A DNA stretch of 64,000 nt. It comes from Tetrapyrgos nigripes (lineage: Eukaryota; Basidiomycota; Agaricomycetes; Agaricales; Campanellaceae). How positions within the stretch are numbered: position 1 is the stretch's first letter; each line of letters begins with the position of its first letter. Made by a program: the position numbers and the translations under genes. This document shows, piece by piece, positions 35,240-48,946 of this stretch. The notes below the pieces were generated by a model. It ran no database searches, was not told where the DNA came from, and was given only the letters and a program-made list of their open reading frames with translations. Where the stretch lies: the NCBI GenBank assembly GCA_013368315.1, contig JAACJM010000038.1, forward strand, positions 62,001 to 126,000. The letters run 5' to 3'.

Positions 35240-35972
35240 TCGATTCGCTTCCTTGATACCAATCCGCTCTGGACCTGGGTCCAGTGGACCACGTCGTGGC
35301 CTCCGAGCACCGACGGACGACCTGCCCGCTGATGGCGGTGTATAACTTAGAGCCGGTGTTTGGAGTATGATTGTCCGCTAGTTTGTTTAGGGTTTGCGTC
35401 GTTTTAGAAGTTCGGTTTGGGACTACTTTATCGTCTGGGATTTTTTCGTTGTTGACAAGGACAAGTATGGACTTTCCCCTCATCACACCTCCACATTTGC
35501 TTCCCGTTCTGTTCACTCATGATCGCCAAAATTTGAACGTGTTTGCATACTTATGTTACCGCTTGGTCTGCCTGTTATGACCGCTCCTCCTCATCTCCTG
35601 CACTCCGAACCTTACAATCTTCTCCTACAGTATTGATAATTTTCTCGTTTTCCTCGTTCGTTTTGCTGATACTGCACATATCAATAGTACAGTATCATAG
35701 TACTCTATTTTTCAGTCGTTACAGATGGACTTTATTACAAGCTAGTTTGCTATGATAACAAGGAAGATGGCAAGAAGACTCTAATGGGCAGTCACCCTTT
35801 TCCGTTCGCTTCAGCTCCTGAGGCCTCTTCTAATGTCGTACAGCCAGTAGGCGCGTTAGGCAACTGCACTGTTCGGTAAAAGAGCATGGATCCGAAACGT
35901 AATATTTGTTCTATATATTCAAAGTTAGTATACTTCAAGTATGTATAGGTCTATGGTAGTGGTACAGAACCA
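35240..35972. other. intergenic, no gene seen
   Basis: About 730 bp of T-rich 3' flank with short ORFs only, up to the transposable element. Confidence 0.45.
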
Positions 35973-35980
35973 GTTGTGAG

Positions 35981-36939
35981 TAGGGCTGGGTTAGAATCAG
36001 ATTTGGTGGTGTTAGTAACGTGAGATTCGTGAGATTGACCCAGGACCTCCTGGTGAGATTCGTTATTTATGTTATTTATTGTGAGATATTCACGCGAAGC
36101 GCGAAGAAATTGGAATATATAACGTGTTATATAACAGAAAATTGTGTTAGTAACACAGTGAGATACCTATATATCACTACGATGCAACGGAGATGATGTG
36201 GCGGTGACCGAGCAGCGACTACTTAAGAAACTGGGAGATGTCCCAAGCACCAGGCTTCCCTTTGGGAATTTGAGACACCGGAGTTGAGCCCATCACTGCG
36301 CTATCAGCTGATGCTCCTGGTCCCAAGTAATCTACATTAGTCAAGAGGCTGATAAGCTTCTTGTCGTCCAGCTTGATGTACTCTGCAATATTGAACCGGA
36401 TCTGAGAGCGTATGACTGTCATGTTGTCATCATCTACCTTGAGAGAATCATCCACGCGATCCGTTTCACCAAGGTCATACGGATCTGGGTTGTTGAACCA
36501 CTGCTCTTCGAGACCGGCCAAATCTGCCTCCTTTGGTTCAAGATTCTCGGCATTGAGAAGATCTGTCAAAGTTGGGGCAGAATGGATATGAGGAATTGTC
36601 GATGATGGATTGTGGATGGGAGCCAAGTGAACTCGTGCCTTATGACGAGACTTTCCCTCATCAAAACCATTGACATAGGAATCATAGAGTTTTGCACAGT
36701 CAATGAGATGTTCTGGCATCATGGATGCACGACGAGCTGCATCGAACCAGCCAAGGTTCAGTCCGTCTCCCGCCACCATGCACATCATGAATTGACCAGC
36801 GGCGTCATGACCCTCTCAGGAATAAATCACAATATCTCACTGAGCATTTTGACCCCTGCTTGTTAGTAACATATATAACGAGTAAATAACGTATGATATA
36901 TAACATGTTACTAACATTTCGATAACAAACCCAGCCCTA
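35981..36939. mobile_element. hAT-like (8-bp TSD) transposable element, 959 bp
   Basis: The left end reads TAGGGCTGGGTT and the right end, reverse-complemented, TAGGGCTGGGTTTGTT. Both ends are flanked by an identical 8-bp direct repeat GTTGTGAG (35973-35980 and 36940-36947), a perfect target duplication. Subterminal copies of GTTAGTAAC or its complement occur at both ends, together with several GTGAGAT repeats. The 8-bp duplication and short TIR fit the hAT superfamily; KDZ elements are an alternative. It carries one minus-strand ORF (36219-36788) and no recognisable transposase, so it is probably non-autonomous. The perfect duplication suggests a fairly recent insertion. Confidence 0.88.
36219..36788 (-). 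CDS. 189-residue ORF carried inside the transposable element, function unknown
   Basis: Uninterrupted ORF starting MMCMVAGDGLNLGWFDAARR and ending GKPGAWDISQFLK. Middle sequences include HLIDCAKLYDSYVNGFDEGK and APTLTDLLNAENLEPKEADL. It has normal amino-acid composition, no low complexity, no visible DDE motif, BED finger or hAT dimerisation motif. It may be a remnant of the autonomous parent's protein, an accessory element protein or a captured host fragment. It is intact, which in a non-autonomous element needs an explanation. Confidence 0.5.
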   Translation of the reverse strand: MMCMVAGDGLNLGWFDAARRASMMPEHLIDCAKLYDSYVNGFDEGKSRHKARVHLAPIHNPSSTIPHIHSAPTLTDLLNAENLEPKEADLAGLEEQWFNNPDPYDLGETDRVDDSLKVDDDNMTVIRSQIRFNIAEYIKLDDKKLISLLTNVDYLGPGASADSAVMGSTPVSQIPKGKPGAWDISQFLK

Positions 36940-37049
36940 GTTGTGAGCTAAATATACAGTATGTGAAGCGAGGGACCGGAAAATGACAGGACATGTCAAC
37001 GAAAGCGAAAGTCAGACGTAAAAAGAAAGAGAAAATATCATAATATGTG

Positions 37050-40000
37050 TTATGAAATACGAGACCCATTAGGAGCACTCCGGTAGATAGTAGGAGAATC
37101 AAAGTAGAAAGCATCCAATTCCGAATCACTATTTATCGAATAATCATCCGAATCTTCATCTGAGGAATCGTCTCCAACGCGGAAGACATCGACGAAAGGT
37201 GTAGGTGGTACATCCTGTACGATATCGGGAGCTGTGGATTTGGCGAGGATGGCGGCGACACGGGCTTCCAATCTCCTGTTGGGAACAGTAGACAGTGTCG
37301 CTGGCTTGGGTGTTTTCTCGTCTTGGAAGAAGGTAGTGAGGTCATGCAGGTTTTGAACGAGGCCACCAAGGTCTTCTTCCACAGGACTAGACGAAGCCAA
37401 GAATTCCATCTCTTCAGGTTGAAACTCGATACGGGAAGGACGTGTCGGCATTGAGCAGGTATCAAAGACACCTACGAGATTGGCACGACAGGTGGCACGG
37501 AGTTCGTCAGCTTTGACGACACACCAACCGGATTCTTCGGGTACGCCAAAAACGGTTGCAGCGGAATCGACTTCTTTGGGTGTAGGGAGTGTTACGGTCC
37601 TCGTGTGCATACTCATACGCAGGACGTGTTTAGCAGCTAATCCTCCAGACATTGTCATTGGCTCTTCCAGGACGTCAAGAGCTTGCGAGGCAAGATCGCT
37701 TTCAAGGAGGCGCAGCAATGGCGTCAGTAACTCAGACCCTAGCAAGTCCACCGGATTTCTTGTCTCTCGTTGCTGGAACAGTACTTGAAGGATCTGCATG
37801 GTCTGTATACGTAGCCATCGCTCCTTATTCAGCACAAGCCCCATCAAGAGCGTCACTATCTCTGTCCAGTATTGTGTCCCATAGTGCTCCCGAAGACTGG
37901 AGACAGACTGACGAAGGAAGTCGTCTTTGGTTCGGAAATGACCTTTGGAGAAGGATGTCATTATTTTGTGAATGCTGATGCGACCTTCCCTTTTGGCCAG
38001 TAAGCTAATGTTTTCTGCAAACTCCTTCAACGACGAGTCATCCCCTCTTTCACCACTCATAGAGTGTAAGCACCAAGGCAGAGACAGCGTGTATAGGTCC
38101 CGGACGCGTCCTTCCTCGGCATCAATGAGCCTGCCGTCACTGTATCGAACCAGAATCTGGAGCACTTTCAGAGTTTCTTCTGACGTGACTGAAGAACGAA
38201 GGCCCTTCAGTAACGTCGACTGAAGCGAATCAGTCCCATTCCATTCATGTGGACGATGTGATAGGAGTTGGTCAACGATAACGGGGTCGTCGAAATTGAT
38301 TCTGGTTAATAGAGTCTGAAGAAGCTTGAGGACCTCGGCAAACTCATGCTCCACGGCGGTAGACAATGAGGCACATGTACACCAAAAGAACTGGGGAAGC
38401 AGTGTCATGTCGAAGCTATCTGAAGAGATGACAGAGTTGAGCGTCAGTATAATCTCGCTGGTGAATGCTTTGACCCCGTCGTCAGGCGCCGAGATGGTGT
38501 TGGATAGTCTACCGATCAACAGAGCGAGTTGTTGTGTCTTGACACGCGGGAGGAGAGCCCGGAAGATCTGTAGAGAACGGAAAGCTGTTGATCTGATAGA
38601 GCATGCGGTTCCCCACTCGAGAGCTAGAGTACCCCATCTCTCCCTGAGTGACGGACAGAGAGGTTCCAGGAGCTGGATTACTCGTGATGACAATGTCCTC
38701 ATTTTCGGCTCCACTTCAGATCCTTTTTCTTCCTCCTTCCAAAACAAGTCCTCGGCTTCTCTCTCCAGGTCGACAATGGCGGTTTTAAGCATCTGTCTAC
38801 TGGGATAATTCACTCGGTCCGGAAGCTCGTCATATCCAGGTGTCCATGACCGTAAAAGCTGAAACAGCATACGCCGAGCACGCAAACGAATGAAGGATGT
38901 CCGATTGTCCAGATGGGTGAAAACGGAGTGAAGCAGGACCGGAAGTTGATCCTTCACTTCCCAATACCGCGATAATGTAACATCGGCGAGAAATAACCAG
39001 GCGAATTGTGCAGCACCCAATGACATCCGCGGTCTGCCATCGACAAACAATGCGTCCAGATCTGACCAAAGCTCTAAGTCATGGGCATCAGGGAAGTTTA
39101 GTCTGTGTTCCAAGGTGGGCAGCATTCGGACAGGTTCAATGACAGAGCAAATATCCTCAAATATCTGCTGGCCTGTCACTGCCTGGCAGATGCATGCAAC
39201 GATGTTTGCAGCACTGTCAATAAAGACCGTACTTCCAACCTTGTGTGACTGCTCCAGCAGGAAGCGAACAGTTGCGTGCCCATTCGACTGATTCGGAGGC
39301 TCTACCAACCGATTCCACAATATCAATATCTGCTCTGGATGGCTTTGCCCGTAGCGTAACGTCAAGGTCATCAGCTGATAGAGTGCAAGATGTCCTTCGC
39401 GTGATAGGGAAACCTTGTCTTCAGTCATGAGTTGGATATTTGATATCCAGAACTCAAGACTCTGAAGCAGGAGTACAATGACCATATCAAACGAAGGCGT
39501 TGACTGAAGACCGGGCAGCCAGCGAGACAGCTGGGCAAGCATGGCCATGGCTTGATCAGGGTGTTCCTCTGCAAGGAAGTCCGACACAAGTCGATGCGAG
39601 TGAACGTAGGTCCCGGAAGCAGAACTACCGACAGTTGCTTCAAACTGTGACATCGTCAACAAACCGGACTGTTGAGAATGAATAGCTTCGAGTATATCGA
39701 AAGCTTGCCGCCGTGTCGCCAAAACAGGATGACAGAGGTTAGACAATGCCAAACATACGACTTGTGCAAAAGAGAACCCATGGGCAGAGGTTGAGCAGAC
39801 CGTTTCAGATATGACTTCGAAGAAACGACCGTGGCTTGTATCGGATTCGTCGGTTGTGACAATAGCTCGCCTTAGTGCCTCGTCCTGGAGCTCCATATCG
39901 CCGGTATTGAGCAGCAATAAAGACTTCAACGCTTTCCTGAAGTGACAATGAGCTTTGCATCTGCGGAATGTTGTAAAAAATACTCACTTTCCATGCTGTT

Positions 40001-43000
40001 GTGCCGGTAGGTGAGCAGAAGTAAGGATTGCAGTCAGTCGCTCAAGGACCTGGCTGGTTGTGAGTGGCTTCAAATGATCTGAGGAATGACGGTCCGTGGG
40101 TGAGCCAGAGTCAACGCCGGGAGGTGAGAAAGCCTTTTGCTATGCGTATTTAGGTCAGAGATAGTCCATCTGATTGAAAATTATGACTTACACAGAGGAT
40201 GGACAACGCACCAACCGCAGCATAAGACAACATCAAACTTTCCTCACGGAAACGTTCAATGGCCTCGGAAGCGCGTTCTGGAGGTACCGCCACCGCCCCA
40301 ACTGCCTTCTCCATTGAGAGCTGTCGTTGTCTGACACGATCCGTCTGAGGGCCAAATTGACACCATTCCTCGCACAGTCTGTACAACGTCAAGTGCATAT
40401 TGGCCGGGATGAAACGGTCAAAGTCCTTCAACGTCAAGAGATTGTCAAACAACCGTTCAATGGTTCCACAAAAATATCGTCGCAGACGCTGAAGTGAATA
40501 ATTGTCTCGCATTTCAGGAGATGTTAGGAAGCTTTGAGTATTCCGCACAAACTTGAGGACGTTAGCTAATGTCGCTTGTCTGCCGGCAGATCGCTGATTG
40601 TCCAGGTGGCGGGAAGTTAAATAATAAATCCTTGCAACCGCAGAGTGGAGACGCTCTTGACGACGCATTCTTTCTCCAACAATGTTGTTGCCTTTGCGAG
40701 CTTCATCGCCTCCCTGACGAGCAGCTAAAACGCCCAAGTTTGTTTCTACCGGATTCATGATACCTATCGCCAACTTGGTTCTAGGATCATCATAGAACTG
40801 GCGCCCAGCCAGAAGACTGAGATCTTCAAGCAGCTGAGGATAGGCGTCTGGTGGAAGAGAGCTAATGCAGAGGACAGCTGCATCGCGGAATGGGGTGTAT
40901 TCAGAGTCCAGGAAAGGCGTGAGAAATCGAAATAGGCCTCGGCTCGTCGTCAAACGCTCCCGTTCAAAACTGGTGTCTGAAGGAGCACGGGAGTGATCTC
41001 GGCCTAGCGAGGTGAGTACGGGCCGTACAGACTCTGGCAGCGTGGCCGTTGCACATAGAATTTTGACCCACATGTGCCACTGATCAATTAAGCTATGATT
41101 TGCCTCCACCAGCTTCCAGCCATCCCTTTCAAAAGATGGGACTGAACGTCCAACAGCGATGCGCGTGCTGAGACCTGCAAGCTGAGAAATGGTCGAGTGA
41201 TAACGAGAAGCAGCGGCGACCAGGATATCCCGAAAGTGGGACAAATTTCGGGATGAATAGCGCATGCAGGATTGCATGAAAAAAGGATACAGGTGGTTCC
41301 AGATCACTCTATCCTTCTCGTTATTGCTGTCCGCTATTCGAAGTGCAGTGTCAGCACGTTTTGTCTGCCGCCATTGCTCGAGTCGTGAGAGTTCTGGCTT
41401 CTCCAACAGTTCGTCGTAACCTTGAAGGTAAGGAGAGTCACTGCTTCCCCTCCCATGCAAAAGCTCGACAAACACGAGGGGGGTGGACGGGCCGATGGCA
41501 GGAGTAGATGGTTCTGGAGAGATATGATTGATGAGGAGACCAAGAGTCCTGATCACTTTGAGCCCAGCCATATGAATGCTTCGTGTCTCATGCGAGAGCA
41601 AGAAGAGACCACTAGCTTCAATGTCCAGACATTTCTGCAGAATCACTTCCTCTTGTTCAGCAAGAGTTTCGGGTGACTGCTGAATAAGACTGCGTATCCA
41701 CACATCCACGGAATTGACCCACAGATCCAGAAGGTTCGAAGCCTCGAACAATAGTTTGGTACCAGAACCTTCCTGTAACCAGGCAGGACTGAATAAAAAC
41801 TGTGTGAACTGGCCTACTACCAGTGCCGAGTTTGTAGCGTCCGCTAAAAACCGCTTCAGGGCAACACGAGCAATGTCGCTTACAGCAGGCTCTACATGCA
41901 CGATACCATGGAGCAACATGTCGATGGCTTCTCCTGTAGGAAGCGACGAATGCAGGCAACGAGGCCAGGACATGAAGGCAATCTGGAGCAGATTGACCTG
42001 GGGTACAAGGCTTGATGGATAGGCTAAAGTCCCGACCTCGGGATGCTTCCGAAGGACATAGTTTTGCGTCTCTTCATAGGCAACATTTTGCTTGGAAAGC
42101 AGCCACTGGTCATCAAACATCGACATCCTGCCCACGGTGTTCATACAAGTCCTGACTATGGTGGCTAGGAGCAACCCGCATCTGTCAACAAGGTCTTGTA
42201 TGCCAGATTTAGCGAGCAGTGAAGGTGGCAAGAAATCGGAAGAGGAAGGATAGTCATCGGTGGGATTGGTGCTGTGGAAATCGGTGCTGGAAGGCCAAGT
42301 GGGTGTCATGACGTCACGCTCGTAGCCATGTAGCGAAAGAAGTATCGCCTGGACTGCGATGGCGGTTCGTTCGGGAGCCAAGACGCTGACGATGTTCCCT
42401 TTTGACTGGTGAGCAGCGTTAACAGCGGATTCCTGCATAAGCTCCAGGCATAAGTCTCGTCCGTATTCAAAATGCCGTGAAAGAATGAAATGAACGATGT
42501 GAATGAACGGCTCGATGTATTCTTCTGGCGGATAGATGGAGATACGGTTCGGAGGAAAGATGTATCTGAGTAGACTGTCTAGCTTGGTTGTCGTAGTCGA
42601 GGCCGATTCTTGACAGCGATAGAGATACGTCCAAAGCAGGCGTGTAAGGCCATGGAGAATAGGAACACGCAGCGATTTTTCCTGGTTGATGTAAGACATC
42701 AAGGGTAAAAGGGAATATGACTGAAGCACACCTTCATCTTAGATAGCGAGACTTCGAAGCACGGAACCCAATGTTTCCGAAAGTATGCTTCTGGGGCGAC
42801 ACATAGACTTGTGATCACCAAAGGGAACGCCACACTCCAATATCGCGGTTTCGCAGCCATCTCACGCGCCTTGGGATGTATCAATTCAATGGCTTTGGCC
42901 CAGAGAGGGATGTTGGTCTCTGCTTGTGCTGTCTGAAGAAACGTGAGAGAGAGGATGAGCCTGAGGAGGTAAACCACTGACCTGTCCGATGGGATGCAGG

Positions 43001-44847
43001 ATTTGTATCAACGTCTCAGCGAACGTTGTCTTGAGCCTGAAGCCATGGGCATTAGCGAAGGCTTTGGACAGTTGCTCCATAAATTCAGCCCCATCCTCAA
43101 AGGCTTCCGAAGGCCAGACCTGCAAGCGACTTAGTGAGGGCTGAATGTAATCATCTGGCGGCATACCTTAATTTGAATATATTTAATGCCTTGTACAAGA
43201 TTCTCATACTTCATATCCAGGTCCTTCGGTACTTGACCTTGAGCCACAGGAGCCAACTCCGCCAAAAAACGGTCCGTAACGCTCACGAACCTGCATTGAG
43301 AGAATGTAAATGCCATGAACAACATAATGAAAAACAGAGAGAGCCGACCGTATATTCGCCAAATGACCCAAAAGCTCTGCAGAAAGATCTGCATTCGTCC
43401 TATGATTGGCACTTTGCATTAACAGCTTGAGATCGGGTTTTCGGAATTGATCAAATGTCGTCTTCTCCAAAGAGTAGCCCAAATTCTCCCCAATAGCGTC
43501 TTTGGACAGCGTCTGAACCACGGCGATAAGCGCGCGACACATGATGTAGATTGCGGCCAGAGCTTTGCGGGCGTTCAATAATCCCGGGACTTCGGAAGGT
43601 CTGATAGAACGATTTACATTCGTGTCTGGCATTGTGCGGTGATATTCAATTAGGTCTGATCCCACATTTTCAACTTGACTACGTCGCCACCGCATAATAG
43701 AGTCCAATACCGGTTTCGTATGCTTCTGAGCGATCTGACCGAGAGAACGAAGAACTTCGTCAAATTTTTGATCGGTGCCCGGGCCAATGAAACCAGGTAA
43801 GAGAGGATCCGACTCCTGAAGAGAATTCAGTGGTGAGGCCATAGAGGGAATAGAGTTGGAACATACCAAAGGCTGACGTAGGAAAGAATCAATCTTCGCC
43901 TCAGCGGTACTGGCAAACCGCATAAAAACAGCATGCAGTGCGAAATCTGACGGGGTCTTTGGATCCATGACAACTTTGTCTTCCTCGTAATCTGGAGTTT
44001 CACTCCGTAAGGCTTCCCCAAAACTATTTGGGACGCGAGGTACCGGCGGTGGAGAAGTAGAGAACTGGTTTCCATGGCCGTCGCTGCCAGTGTCTGAATA
44101 ATGGTAAATGGAACCAGATTGAGAATGTTGGGACTTGGCGTATGAGTGACCTCGTTTTGGTGTTCGCGCGTATTTAGAATCACCCGACCCAGGAGTCGGT
44201 GGTCTACCAAAAGGGGGACTGGTAGCAATGGAGCCACCAAAGGGGCCTCTGGAGGGGATGGGCGGTCCATTGTTGCTCAAAGAAGAGGTCGAACGGTTAA
44301 ATGCATTCTTCATGACATAGTTTTCGAGTTGGGGAACAGGTGGCGGCTCGTTGTTTTTACCGCTTTTGAACGCGTTGCGAATGGACGCGAAAGAAGTCTT
44401 TTTAGTAAAGCCAGTACTTTGACTAGACCCCGAATGAGTGGATTGGGTGAATGAAGTCGTGGATTTATTGAGGTAACGCGAAGCAGCAGAGTTGGAGCCG
44501 GTCGATTCGAGAGACGTGATCGAGTCTCCTCGGTTATGTGAGCCAAAGTAGCCCTTGTCACTTTTGTCCAAAGCGATAGGGGTCATGAGTGTTGGAGAAT
44601 CAGGAACTGCGTTGAGAGCAGCTCCGAAGGGAGTGGTATTGCCAAGGCCGCCACTGCCAAAACCACCTCCACCAAAACCTCCTCCTGCACCAAAGCCAAA
44701 AGCATTTCCAGCAGACCGACCAAAGGGAATGGCAGAAGAGCCATAATCCTCGTCATCAAAGTCTAGAATTCCATCTGTCAGAGGACTGGTTGTAAAAAGA
44801 AACGTAGGCAACGCACCAGGGATTGTGATTTGGATTCCCTCGGACAT
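37050..44847 (-). CDS. TAO3: cell-morphogenesis protein TAO3/PAG1/Mor2 (Furry family)
   Basis: Giant scaffold of the RAM/MOR network, which acts with an NDR-family kinase in polarised growth and cell separation. The start MSEGIQITIPGALPTFLFTT (44847) opens a Gly/Ser/Pro-rich disordered N terminus with repeated GGGFG units. The conserved N-terminal domain follows: TPSDFALHAVFMRFASTAEA and FDEVLRSLGQIAQKHTKPVL. A short intron at about 43319-43384 joins HLANIR to FVSVTDRFLAEL. Long helical-repeat exons then cover 40150-42729 and 37050-39929 (for example FDDQWLLSKQNVAYEETQNY, DVTLSRYWEVKDQLPVLLHS and FIRLRARRMLFQLLRSWTPG). The C terminus is acidic (SSDEDSDDYSINSDSELDAF). Roughly 2,400 residues, normal for the family. 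It is divergently paired with RPN1. Confidence 0.93.
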
Positions 44848-45110
44848 GGCTGAAAGTGGCTCGAATCTCTGGTCGGTCTGATATAGCTATCTTGGATAGC
44901 GCAGAGAGAGCCTTGAGACTTCCTCACAAGACCAGCAGCAGCAGCCAGTGCAACGAGTGGACAAGTAAGCAATTTAGCGGCTGGAAGATTTACTACCGAG
45001 GTCGCATATTTGTTTCCATTCTTTGCGGTTGTTTGGATTGAAAGCCGTAGCCGTCTACAAGGGACGCGTAATACGCGTTCTCGCAAAGTCCGTCATTTAC
45101 AAACCCTATC
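44848..45110. promoter_or_regulatory. divergent promoter region of TAO3 and RPN1
   Basis: 263 bp separate the two start codons. No fungal proteasome-box motif was clearly read. TAO3 and RPN1 must both initiate within this short gap. Confidence 0.45.
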
Positions 45111-48100
45111 ATGCCTGAAGCTACCGAATTCGCTATCAAAGTCACCTCCGAAGACCCCAAGAAGAAGAAAAAGGAGGAGGAAGAAGACAAGGCCGAAGGC
45201 ACCTCCAAACCCCAGACAGACGGAAAGAAGGATGAGAAGGAGGGCGAGGGCGACGAACTGGTATGTGCTCTTCCTTACGTCGCGACGATTTAGAGAGTAA
45301 AGCTGTCCTTTCAAGTCGGAAGAAGATCTCCAACTGCGTTCTGAGCTGGAAATGCTCGTGGAACGGCTCAAGGTATGCAGTTCCCTGCTTTCAAGTCTGT
45401 CTACCTCTCTAAGCAATTCCCTCCAGGAATCGAATACAGATCTCTACCGGCCAGCTCTAGAAACACTACGAACTCTGATAAGAACCTCGACTTCTTCCAT
45501 GACCTCCGTACCCAAGCCTCTGAAATTCCTTCGTCCTCATTATCCTGACCTTCAGGCGTTATACGAGACCTGGCCCGCTTCTGAAGACAAGGTAAGTGTT
45601 TCTGTTGTCGATATACGCTATTCTTACCCTTTGCAGAGTCTCTTTGCAGATATTCTGTCCGTACTCGCCATGACTTACTCGGACACGCAGCCTCGAGGGA
45701 CTCTTCGCTATCGTCTCTTGTCCAGTTCTTTACGACCATCCGACTCGCCTCTCGCAGACCCTGGCTCATGGGGACACGAATATGTTCGCCATCTTGCAGC
45801 CGAGCTTGGCGAAGAATTTGAGTACCGTCAAGAAGAAGAGGAAGGCGAGGAAGCCACGGCAACAAAGCCTGCAGTGAAGCTTTCCGGAACGATGGACGAT
45901 CTGCGTTCACTTGCCAAGGAGTGCTCTGTGTTTTTACTCAATCACAATGCCGAGCCAGATGCAGTGGATCTCCTCCAAGAATTGGAAATGATTGAAGAAA
46001 TCGTGCCGTTGGTTGACCAGAACACGTTCGACAGAGTGTGTCAGTATATGTCACGGTGCGTTGAATCTGCTAGGAAAAGGCTGCAACCTCTTACTCATTG
46101 ACTGCCCAGATGCGTGAGCTTCCTACCACCTCCAGACGATATCATCTTCCTCCAGACCGTCCACAAAATCTACATGCAATTCCAAAAGTTTCCCCAGGCC
46201 ATGACTCTTGCCATTCGTCTGAATGACAAAGACCTGATCTTTCAAGTCTATCAAGCTGCCGGAAACCCGTAGGCTTTTTTTGTCTGTCTTGCCTTGTCTT
46301 TTCTTATATATCTCTCCATTCTAGATTGATGAAACGTCAATTGGCATTCATGATCGCTCGGGCTCAAATTCCTGTCGAATGGCTCCAACCATCTACCGAA
46401 GAGAATTCTGATGGTGAGGAGGACGAGTTCCCGGAGGATCTTATGGAGTGTTTGAGCAACACTCGTTTGAGCCAATCATTCCGCTTCTTTGGGAAGGAAA
46501 TGGGCGTTGCAGATGCGAAGAGTTTGGAGGACATCTACAAATCACATCTGGAGAACACTCGTGAGCTTTCTCTCTCTCTCTCACCTTACACGCGATCTGA
46601 CGAGGCAAACAGGACCAGGAAGCGTCAATGTGGATTCGGCGAGGGGTAACCTTGCTGGTACCTTTGTCAATGCTTTTGTAAATGCTGGATTCGGAAACGA
46701 CAAGTTGATGGTTGAGGCCGAAGAGGGTAACAGTTGGATCTACAAGAACAAAGATCACGGTCAGGCTAGCCTACATTTGTTTCAGAGATTTCATGCTCAA
46801 CTTTATTTCCACATAGGCATGATGAGTGCTGCAGCCTCGCTTGGTTTGAGCATGCTTTGGGATACCGAGATGGGTTTGAGTCATATCGATAAATACACCT
46901 ATTCTCCTGAAGAATATATCAAGGCATGTTGACCGTCTTGAGAAAGGGTGGACTCAATACTAATATTTCGTCTAGGCTGGTTGTTATCTCGCTATCGGTC
47001 TCGTCAACACCTCTGTACGCACCGAGACGGACGCTGCTCTAGCCCTTCTTACCGACCACGTCGAAAACAAGTCTGTTCCCCTAAAGACTGGTGCAATTAT
47101 GGGTCTCGGTATGGCCTACGCTGGCTCCCAACGTGAAGAGGTTCTTGCGTTGCTGCTTCCATTCATCGCAGATGACGGTGTGACCATGGAGATTGCCAGT
47201 CTTGCCACTCTCGCTCTTGGATTTGTTTATGTTGGAAGCGAGAATGGTGAGATTACGGGTACCATTCTGCAGACGATTATGGAGAAGGCGGAAAGGGAAG
47301 ACAAGAGCCTTGATGAAAAGTGGGCGAGGTTTATGTGCCTTGGTCTTGGGCTGTTGTATCTTGGTATGTTTGAATCTGGGTCGCAGTTTGTGTCGTGGTA
47401 ATTGACAAGTACTTTCTTTACCAGGTCAACAGAATGGGTCAGATGCTACGCTAGAGACCCTCAAGGCGATTGAACACCCTGTCTCAAAAACTGCCCAAAT
47501 TATCGTCGAAGCTTGTGCGTTTGCTGGTACTACAAACGTTTTGCGAGTCCAGAAGATGCTTCATGAATGTGACGATCACATCGTTGCTCCAAAGGAAGAT
47601 GAGAAAAAGGAGAGTGATAAAGACCAGAAAAAGGAGAATGGTGAAGAGTCGAAGGACAAGGAAAAGGAGAAGGAGGAGCCTAAAAAGCGAGATGATACTT
47701 TCCAAACTTTTGCTGTCATTGCTGTTGCTCTGATTTCGATGGGAGAAGAAATTGGTTCGCAGATGTCGTTGCGACAATTTAATCACCTGGTAGGTTCTTT
47801 CATCATTCTTCCAACATCTCAAGCTCATACTCGCTACAGATGCACTACGGTGAACCCGTCATCCGCAAGGCTGTTCCTCTCGCCATTGGTCTGGTCAGCG
47901 CGTCAAACCCTCAGCTTCCTATTCTGGACACCCTCTCCAAGTACAGCCACGACAACGATCCCGGCGTCGCTGTCAATGCTATCTTCGCCATGGGATTGGT
48001 TGGTGCAGGATCCAACAACGCACGGTTAGCACAGATGCTTCGACAGCTGGCTGGGTACTACCACAAAGAACCTGATTGCCTTTTCATGGTACGAGTAGCG

Positions 48101-48656
48101 CAAGGTCTCGTGCATATGGGCAAGGGTACTATTGGTGTCAACCCCTTCTTTGCGGATCGTACTGTGATGCATAAATCTGCTGTCGCCGGTCTGTTAGCTG
48201 TGCTCACTGCTTTCACTGATGCTAAAGGATGTAAGGCAAACTGATGTTTCCTGCGAAGCATATGCTCATTTTTTTTTCTAGTCATTCTGGACAAGTACCA
48301 CTGGATGATGTATTTCTTGTCGCTTTCCATGTACCCTCGCTTCATGATCACGTTGGACGACAAGCTCAACCATCTACCGGTATCTGTTCGTGTTGGACAG
48401 GTATGCCAGACTTGATTGTATTTTTGTGCAGGATACTCACGCGACCGTTTCATAGGCCGTCGATGTCGTTGGTCAAGCAGGCAAGCCAAGGACAATATCC
48501 GGTTTCCAAACACACGAAACACCCGTCCGACTTGCGACAGCGGAGAGAGCAGAGTTGGCCACGGAAGAGTATATACCGTTTGCTGATAACCTAGAAGGCT
48601 TCGTGATCCTACAAAAGAACCCTGGATGGGAGCAAGAGGACAAGATGGAGCTATGA
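45111..48656 (+). CDS. RPN1: 26S proteasome regulatory subunit RPN1
   Basis: Largest base subunit of the 19S regulatory particle, the scaffold that docks ubiquitin receptors such as Rad23 and Dsk2. Highly fragmented gene with about 13 exons. It starts [16 protein letters not shown] with a Lys/Glu-rich N terminus, then [18 protein letters not shown] and [20 protein letters not shown]. Further pieces are [40 protein letters not shown] and [20 protein letters not shown]. The proteasome/cyclosome repeats follow ([49 protein letters not shown]), then an acidic Lys/Glu insert, then [20 protein letters not shown]. The end is [23 protein letters not shown]. Conserved along its whole length. Confidence 0.96.
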
Positions 48657-48946
48657 TGATGAGGGAGCCGTAGTTCTAAAAGCCGTATATGTAGTAGATA
48701 ATGACGATGTCTAATCCATTTTTCATGTGTCTCAAGTCGGATGTGTCGCCGGGACCAAAAATACAAAGTCAAATTTTAGCACGTGGGAAGAGTCAGGGTA
48801 CCTTGGTTGGAAGGTATGTACCTTTCAAGTCCATGATTATTCGACAGAATCTGCTATCACCACTCCGGGCGACCATCTCTCTTACTTTTCTACACCCATC
48901 ATCATCGTAACCTCAGCAAACGTGAAACCAACGTCATTCACCACCC

